Below are positions 58,640 to 64,000 of a stretch of 64,000 nt of DNA, piece after piece (the first letter of the stretch is position 1; each line of letters begins with the position of its first letter). The position numbers and the translations under genes were made by a program. The notes under the pieces were generated by a model. That model did not search any database. It had not been told where the DNA came from and saw nothing but the letters and a program-made list of their open reading frames with translations. Origin of the DNA: Paenibacillus polymyxa (GTDB taxonomy: Bacteria > Bacillota > Bacilli > Paenibacillales > Paenibacillaceae); the NCBI RefSeq assembly GCF_015710975.1, contig NZ_CP049783.1, forward strand, positions 3,267,501 through 3,331,500. The letters run 5' to 3'.

Positions 58640-59569
58640 ATGGCTTACAAACCCGAACTGCTGGCAACTGCCAGCTCTCCGGAGGATGCCCGCCATATGC
58701 TGGAGGCTGGAGCAACTGCATTGCTGATTGGAGATGACCGCTTTGGCATGCGACTGCCAGGACATTTTACCCCGGACCAAATCCGTGAGGTTGTGGAAGA
58801 GGCAAGGAAGCATGCGGCGCAGGTATATGTATCTATGACGAATTTGATGACGAATGAGCTATTGCCACTTCTTCCCGAATATGTGCAGACCATAGCTGGA
58901 TGCGGCGTAGACGCCATTGAGTTTAATGATCCAGCAGTGCTCATGGCTGTGAAGGAATATGCCCCTCATCTGAAACTCTTCTGGAACGGAGAGATGATTT
59001 CTACCAACTTCGCAACCGCCAACTACTGGGGTGAAAAAGGGGCGTCACGTGTCATCTTGGCTCGTGAGCTCAGTATGGATGAAATTACGGAAATGATTCC
59101 AAAGTTGAACATAGAAGCACAGGTTCAGGTACATGGAATGACCAATATTTATCACTCCAAGCGTAAGCTTGTTCAAAGCTATATGCTGCACCAAGGTCGC
59201 ACGGTAGAAGGTGATCTCGGTAGAGGGCGTGGCTTGTTTCTGATTGAAGCAGAGCGGAAGGAAGAGAAGTTCCCCATTTACGAAGATATCAACGGGACAC
59301 ATATTATGAGTTCGGATGATTTTTGTATCATGGAGGATCTGCATATTCTGATGGAGGCGGGCGTGCACAGCTTTAAGATCGAGGGCTTGTTGAAACCTAC
59401 CGCTTACAATGAGGCAGTTGTCCGTGCTTACCGTAAAGCTATAGACAGTTATACAGCCGACCCGGATGCTTATGTTTATGATGAAAGCTGGCTGGATGAG
59501 GTTCGCCGCCTTCAAGACCCTGAACGGGAACTTTCCTTCGGATTTTTCTACAAAGAGCAGGTTTATTAA
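58640..59569 (+). CDS. TrhP1-type U32 protein (YrrN)
   Basis: A 309-residue protein of the U32 collagenase-like family. In B. subtilis YrrN and YrrO, like E. coli TrhP, are needed to hydroxylate U34 of tRNA from prephenate. The signature is NIEAQVQVHGMTNIYHSKRKLV near 170-192, and SFKIEGLLKPTAYNEAVVRAYR near 256-277 is conserved in the group. It lacks the cysteine cluster of its partner. It starts 11 bases after mltG, with AGGAGGTGAG just before. The methyltransferase gene yrrM, normally upstream, is absent. Confidence 0.88.
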   Translation: MAYKPELLATASSPEDARHMLEAGATALLIGDDRFGMRLPGHFTPDQIREVVEEARKHAAQVYVSMTNLMTNELLPLLPEYVQTIAGCGVDAIEFNDPAVLMAVKEYAPHLKLFWNGEMISTNFATANYWGEKGASRVILARELSMDEITEMIPKLNIEAQVQVHGMTNIYHSKRKLVQSYMLHQGRTVEGDLGRGRGLFLIEAERKEEKFPIYEDINGTHIMSSDDFCIMEDLHILMEAGVHSFKIEGLLKPTAYNEAVVRAYRKAIDSYTADPDAYVYDESWLDEVRRLQDPERELSFGFFYKEQVY

Positions 59570-59601
59570 TTACAAAATGAATTTACAGAGGGGGGAACGT
59601 C

Positions 59602-60933
59602 ATGGGAACGATCACCAAAACGAGAAAATATACAGGTAAACGAAATCGTTTGGCTAAGCCGGAGTTGTTGGCTCCTGCCGGAAATCTAGAAAAGCTGAAG
59701 TTTGCCGTTCACTATGGCGCGGATGCTGTATATATAGGTGGGCAAAAATACGGTCTGCGTTCTAACGCCGATAATTTCAGTTTTGAAGAAATGCGTGAAG
59801 GTGTGGAATTCGCCAACAAGTACGGTGCTAAGGTGCTTGTGGCGACTAATATCTATGCTCACAATGAAGATATTGCCGGAATTGAGGAATACTTGCGCAA
59901 TCTGTATGAAGTAGGAATTCATGCTGTTATCGTCGCTGATCCGGCTATTGTATCCGTGGCATTGCGGGCAGTTCCCGGATTGGAAGTGCATTTGAGCACA
60001 CAGCAGTCCACGCTGAATTGGCAAGCGGTAAAGTTCTGGAAAGACGAGGGACTGCCGCGTGTGGTACTTGGACGTGAAACCAGCTTGGAGGAAATCGAAG
60101 AAATTAAAAAGCATGTGGACATCGAAATCGAAGCTTTTGTCCACGGTGCAATGTGCTCTTCATTTTCCGGTCGCTGTGTGTTATCCAATCATTTTACAGA
60201 CCGAGATTCTAATCGTGGAGGATGTTGTCAGTCTTGCCGCTGGAAATATGATTTGTTTGAGGATGCCCGTCCAGGTGAGGTTTGGATATCTGAGGAAGAG
60301 GCACAGGACAACAATGTACTAAAACAGTTCCAGCTTGGCGTTAACCAGCTTCCATTGTTTGAAGAGAGCGATAATGCTTTTTCTATGGGTTCCAAGGATC
60401 TGTGTATGATTGAAAATATTCCTGATCTGATTGATGTGGGTGTAGACAGCTTTAAAGTGGAGGGACGTATGAAGTCCATCCACTATGTGGCTACGGTCGT
60501 GAATGTCTACCGGCAAGCGATTGATTCCTATATGGCTGATCCGGAAAATTATGTACTCAAACCAGAATGGATTGAAGAAATTAACAAGGCAGCCAATCGT
60601 CCGTTAAATACAGGATTTTTCTATGATACACCGGATCATGAGGATCATATTTATGAGCCGGAAGAAAAAGCGGTCCCTTATGATTTTGCCGGACTGGTCA
60701 TGGACTACGATGCTGCAAGTGGCATCGCAACGATTCAACAACGCAACCATTTTAAACCAGGTCATGAAATTGAATTTTTCGGTCCGAACGGAACATTTTT
60801 CAAGCAAACGGTCGGAACGATCTGGGATGAGGAAGGCAACGAATTAGATGCTGCACGTCATCCGCTTCAACGAATCAAAATGAAGGTAGATCAGCCTGTA
60901 TCATATTTTGATATGATGCGTAAAAAGAAGTAA
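59602..60933 (+). CDS. TrhP2-type U32 protein (YrrO)
   Basis: A U32-family protein of 443 residues that would act with the preceding gene in tRNA U34 hydroxylation. The family signature EAFVHGAMCSSFSGRCVLSN is near 175-194 and a cysteine group follows (GGCCQSCRW), which in TrhP-type proteins binds an iron-sulfur cluster. PELLAPAGNLEKLKFAVHYGADAVYIGG marks the N-terminus and a beta-barrel domain (HFKPGHEIEFFGP) the C-terminus. AGAGGGGGGAAC precedes the ATG. Confidence 0.91.
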   Translation: MGTITKTRKYTGKRNRLAKPELLAPAGNLEKLKFAVHYGADAVYIGGQKYGLRSNADNFSFEEMREGVEFANKYGAKVLVATNIYAHNEDIAGIEEYLRNLYEVGIHAVIVADPAIVSVALRAVPGLEVHLSTQQSTLNWQAVKFWKDEGLPRVVLGRETSLEEIEEIKKHVDIEIEAFVHGAMCSSFSGRCVLSNHFTDRDSNRGGCCQSCRWKYDLFEDARPGEVWISEEEAQDNNVLKQFQLGVNQLPLFEESDNAFSMGSKDLCMIENIPDLIDVGVDSFKVEGRMKSIHYVATVVNVYRQAIDSYMADPENYVLKPEWIEEINKAANRPLNTGFFYDTPDHEDHIYEPEEKAVPYDFAGLVMDYDAASGIATIQQRNHFKPGHEIEFFGPNGTFFKQTVGTIWDEEGNELDAARHPLQRIKMKVDQPVSYFDMMRKKK

Positions 60934-60963
60934 ATAAGTCTTAAGTCACAAGTTAAAAGATTC

Positions 60964-60998
60964 AAAAGCCTCTCCTATCGGTTGGAGAGGCTTTTTTT
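60964..60998 (+). terminator. Terminator after trhP2
   Basis: AAAAGCCTCTCC pairs with GGAGAGGCTTTT around an 8-base loop, then TTTT. The 150 bases between it and the next gene hold no gene. Confidence 0.93.
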
Positions 60999-61274
60999 TG
61001 AATAGTTTTCTAGGAAAAAAGTTTCACAAAATTTAGTGGGTACTCAAAGGAAAGCTACATTCCTTGTCGAATAGTTCCGATAGAGACTATATAGATAATA
61101 GATACATAATGGATGACGTGGAACAAGAAACTAATTATATAGTGGTAGGTGAGAGGAATGGGTTTTCGGAAAAAAGAGGGGAATACAGCAAAAAGGCTAC
61201 CCAAGAAAAAGGATCAAATGAAAGGTTTAAAAGGAAGTAAAGTAACAACGGATAAAGGGGAGGAGACGGTTGTG

Positions 61275-63407
61275 ATGTCTTCGAAGGGTACTCCCTGGGT
61301 AGCTGAGGTCTTACGTAAATGCACAAACAATTTAAAGCGTTTACTTAAGCCTGAAAGATACAGTAAGGATTTTATGCATTTAGTCAAAAACTATAATCCG
61401 ATCCGTTCGGTTGGGATGAAGTTGTTTCTGATCTTTTTTGCGGCCATTATGTTATTTGTGGTCAGCTTGGGAATGCTCTCGTACTACAGAGCTAAAAGCA
61501 CGATTGAGCAAAATGCAGCTACAGCGTATCAGCAAACGGTTCAGCAAACTTCGGAAAAGCTTGATATTATTTTAGAGCGCTTTCAAGACACATCGACACA
61601 GGTATTTTTCGATACTGAATTAAGTGATCAGTTGCAAAAGGCTGTAAAGCAAGATAAAAATCCCTTTGCATCTTTTGTTGCTATGGGAGAAGTAAACAAG
61701 AAATTAACCAATATTGCTTTTACAAATAAAGCGATTGATTCATTGTATTTGTACCCGGAAGAAACCAGTTTAGCTGCAATGGGTACCGGAACACAAAAGG
61801 ATGTACGGCAGGAAGCATGGTTTAAGGATATTTTGAAAAACAAGGGAATGGTTTGGCTACCTACGCAGGTGAATGACAATGGCAGCAAGACCTTTCGTCT
61901 GGCACGATCCATGAACAGCATGTCCGGGTTGGGAGGGACTTATGTTCTGGTTATGGATTTAAAGGCCAGTGCGGTGGAGGACGAGTTGAAAGGTGTTAAT
62001 TTGGGCTCAGGCAGTATGATTAGCCTTGTGACAGACAAGGGGGAGTTTGTAGGTTCTAACAATGAGAGCTTGGCCGGGGGAAAGACAAAGCTGGATTACG
62101 TTTCCAAGCTTGAAGGGATCGAAGGAAATCAAATTATGGAGCAGGTAGCAGATGGCAAAGAGCAAAGTGTGCTTACAGTTCATAATACACTGGGAACTTC
62201 CAAATGGATTCTCGTGGGTGTAGTACCTGTATCTGAGCTGGTGAGGGACGCTAAGGGGATTCTAACTACGACATGGGTATTTGCTGCGGTGGCTGCACTC
62301 ATTGCATTGTTCATCGGCCTGTGGATCGTGCGCCTCGTGGCTCGTCCACTGACACACCTGAAGGATTTAATGATTGAAGGCGCCAAAGGCAACTTGCAAA
62401 TCCGAACGAACTATAAGGCTCAGGATGAAATTGGGCAGTTGTCCGCTAGCTTTGATACAATGATGGAGCAAATTACACTGCTGGTAGAACAGACGAATGC
62501 ATCAGCACAGGAGGTACTGAATACAGCGACGGAACTGAGTGATGCCTCGAAGAAGACAGCCGTTTCAGCCAAAGAAATTGCAGCTGCGACGGAAGAGATT
62601 GCTCATGGTGCCACCAGTTTAGCAACAGAGGCGGAACGTGGTAGCGGATTAACGGGGAATATATCCCAGCAAATGGATACGGTTATGACTTCTAATTATG
62701 AAATGAGTCTGGTCGCACAAGAAGTTGAACAGTCCAGTGAAAAAGGGACAATTCAGCTGAAAAATCTATTGAGCAAGACTAAGGTTACGGAAGAAACTAC
62801 GCATGCTTTGGTAGGCAAAGTAGATGAACTGAAGAAGACAACTTCCGATGTCTTTAAGGTGCTGGACGTATTGCAGGATATTGCTAAACAAACGAACATT
62901 CTATCCCTGAATGCGACGATAGAAGCGGCACGAGCAGGGACAGCCGGGCGTGGTTTTATGGTGGTTGCAAATGAGGTCCGTCAGTTGGCAGAACAATCAC
63001 GTCAAGCCATTCGTACAGCTACAGGTATTACGAATAATATCGTCAATGAGATGAATGAAACGGTACAGGCGTTATCTGAAGTGTACCCGCTGTTCCGAGA
63101 GCAGATGGGAGCCGTACGAGAAACGACGGACATTTTCCAATCGGTGCAGCAGCAAATGGGCGAGTTCGCGCTTCGGTTGGGAACAGTCACCGCCTCCATT
63201 CATCATCTGAGTGAATCGCAGACTACTTTGTCTGAGGCAATGACCAATGTTAGTGCGGTAGCCGAGCAATCCTCTGCTACTTCGCAGGAAGTCGCTTCTC
63301 TCAGTAATGAGCAGGCCAATATCGGTAATCAGCTGGTAGGCTTGTCTGATAAGCTGGAAGGAGTTTCAGTGAATTTGAAAGAACAGCTTTCAAGGTTTAC
63401 AGTGTAG
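61275..63407 (+). CDS. Methyl-accepting chemotaxis protein, Cache type
   Basis: A chemoreceptor of about 710 residues. It has a basic N-terminus, a first membrane segment near residues 50-70 (FLIFFAAIMLFVVSLGML), a dCache-like sensor, a second segment near 335-355, HAMP, and a signalling domain with the tip NILSLNATIEAARAGTAGRGFMVVANEVRQLA by residues. The frame is open back to 61149, with starts at 61149 and 61158, so an N-terminus up to 42 residues longer is possible. I chose the ATG at 61275 because GGGGAGGAG lies 9 bases upstream. A weak sigma-D-like TTCCGATA is at 61075-61082. Confidence 0.88.
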   Translation: MSSKGTPWVAEVLRKCTNNLKRLLKPERYSKDFMHLVKNYNPIRSVGMKLFLIFFAAIMLFVVSLGMLSYYRAKSTIEQNAATAYQQTVQQTSEKLDIILERFQDTSTQVFFDTELSDQLQKAVKQDKNPFASFVAMGEVNKKLTNIAFTNKAIDSLYLYPEETSLAAMGTGTQKDVRQEAWFKDILKNKGMVWLPTQVNDNGSKTFRLARSMNSMSGLGGTYVLVMDLKASAVEDELKGVNLGSGSMISLVTDKGEFVGSNNESLAGGKTKLDYVSKLEGIEGNQIMEQVADGKEQSVLTVHNTLGTSKWILVGVVPVSELVRDAKGILTTTWVFAAVAALIALFIGLWIVRLVARPLTHLKDLMIEGAKGNLQIRTNYKAQDEIGQLSASFDTMMEQITLLVEQTNASAQEVLNTATELSDASKKTAVSAKEIAAATEEIAHGATSLATEAERGSGLTGNISQQMDTVMTSNYEMSLVAQEVEQSSEKGTIQLKNLLSKTKVTEETTHALVGKVDELKKTTSDVFKVLDVLQDIAKQTNILSLNATIEAARAGTAGRGFMVVANEVRQLAEQSRQAIRTATGITNNIVNEMNETVQALSEVYPLFREQMGAVRETTDIFQSVQQQMGEFALRLGTVTASIHHLSESQTTLSEAMTNVSAVAEQSSATSQEVASLSNEQANIGNQLVGLSDKLEGVSVNLKEQLSRFTV

Positions 63408-63459
63408 GTGTTGTAAAATCAAGGTTATCAGGGAAATCTCTTGAGAAGGAAAGCAGATT

Positions 63460-63579
63460 ATGAATACAAACACAAAGTGGGCCTGGGTGGTTCTAGCCAT
63501 TACTATTTTTATAACGGTCTATTATTCGTTAGATGAAATATTAGGTTGGAGCCCATATTCATCACTAGATATCCAATAA
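63460..63579 (+). CDS. 39-residue single-pass membrane peptide
   Basis: An ATG with AAGGAAAG ten bases before opens a 39-codon frame. The product has one membrane segment (WAWVVLAITIFITVYY at 7-22) and a short polar C-terminus. A terminator follows at once. I do not recognise a family. The arrangement ribosome site, short membrane frame, terminator supports a real gene. Confidence 0.5.
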   Translation: MNTNTKWAWVVLAITIFITVYYSLDEILGWSPYSSLDIQ

Positions 63580-63586
63580 ATTTGGT

Positions 63587-63625
63587 AACCCATTCAACAT
63601 TACATGTTGAGTGGGTTTTCTTTTT
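63587..63625 (+). terminator. Terminator after the membrane peptide
   Basis: AACCCATTCAACAT pairs with ATGTTGAGTGGGTT (one G-T) around a TAC loop, then TTCTTTTT. Confidence 0.9.
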
Positions 63626-63671
63626 CCATCACCGGACATACTACTGGAAAAATGATGAAAGAAGGATGAAT

Positions 63672-64000
63672 GTGTCTAGGCGTCATAGCAGTTTCATTCG
63701 TCAACGTCGAATTGCATATATAGCCCTGGGGATCATGGTATCGCTACTGATTTTATGTTTCCGACTGGCTTGGATTCAGGGAACAGCAGGCATTCATTTG
63801 TCATTGTATGGGGGCATTCGCTTAAAGAAATGTCTGTACGTCAGCGACAGGAAGGAATCGCTATTGATACTGGGCGTGGACAGTTTACGGACCGACACGG
63901 GCAGCCCTTGACTGGAGGAGTCGTATGGACGCCAGTGCTTTTTCCCGATGTAGATGGCCGAGCAGCTTCGCATGGACAGGAACTGGCCAAGTTATTGCAT
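63672..64000 (+). CDS. Penicillin-binding protein, frameshifted and cut by window
   Basis: The N-terminal part of a class B penicillin-binding protein (PbpI/SpoVD type). A basic start and a membrane segment (IAYIALGIMVSLLILCFRLAWIQ) are read in one frame up to about 63808. The frame then turns into unrelated sequence that stops at 63909. From about 63812 another frame reads HSLKEMSVRQRQEGIAIDTG, GQFTDRHGQPLTG and onwards, the normal PBP dimerisation region. The two join if a five-G run near 63810 had six G. It is either a real frameshift or a base-call error. The start used is GTG after AAGGA; ATG at 63666 is an alternative. Confidence 0.7.

Overview
The window reads as chromosomal DNA of a spore-forming, motile Firmicute, most likely a Paenibacillus of the P. 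polymyxa type. The sporulation genes (bofC, a SpoIID-like gene, spoVB), the Bacillus-like order of the housekeeping blocks, frequent GTG and TTG starts behind strong AGGAGG sites, T-box leaders and three chemoreceptors all fit. A separate ruvC beside ruvAB, and secD and secF as two genes, differ from Bacillus subtilis. The species is inferred from gene content only.

Layout. 1-2.9 kb: the 3' part of a 23S rRNA, a 5S rRNA and eleven tRNAs, closed by a terminator. 3-20.9 kb: a block that follows the B. subtilis bofC-ruvAB-queA-tgt-yajC-yrzE-yrbG-spoVB-comN-secDF-recJ-apt order, with an added ruvC, a long SpoIID/LytB protein and an unusual CDF transporter. 21-24.7 kb: a chemoreceptor and a convergent uracil permease around a shared terminator. 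24.8-33.9 kb: relA and dtd, two small stress-type genes, then hisS-aspS under a T-box whose specifier reads as an aspartate codon, and tcdA. 34-41.2 kb: purine permease, ABC exporter, HelD-type helicase and rarA.

41.3-46.5 kb is the accessory part. It holds a pair of fluoride channel genes, a PPK2 kinase, a WXG100-pretoxin-metalloprotease toxin with an adjacent candidate immunity gene, a broken DinB-family gene and a backward-facing mnmA. This lies between rarA and cymR, which sit together in B. subtilis. 46.8-53 kb: cymR, iscS, yrrD, a zinc-ribbon gene, a second chemoreceptor and an AI-2E-family protein. 53.1-60.9 kb: alaS with its own T-box, then ireB-ruvX-DUF1292-DUF1292-mltG-trhP1-trhP2; the methyltransferase gene yrrM expected before trhP1 is missing. 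61-64 kb: a third chemoreceptor, a 39-residue membrane peptide and the start of a penicillin-binding protein gene with an apparent frameshift.

The most novel-looking item is the secreted toxin and immunity pair at 43.3-44.9 kb. Other points worth checking are the Asp-reading T-box that would control hisS as well as aspS, the very compact alaS T-box, the degenerate CDF metal site, the perfect palindrome in the ireB leader and the frameshift in the last gene.
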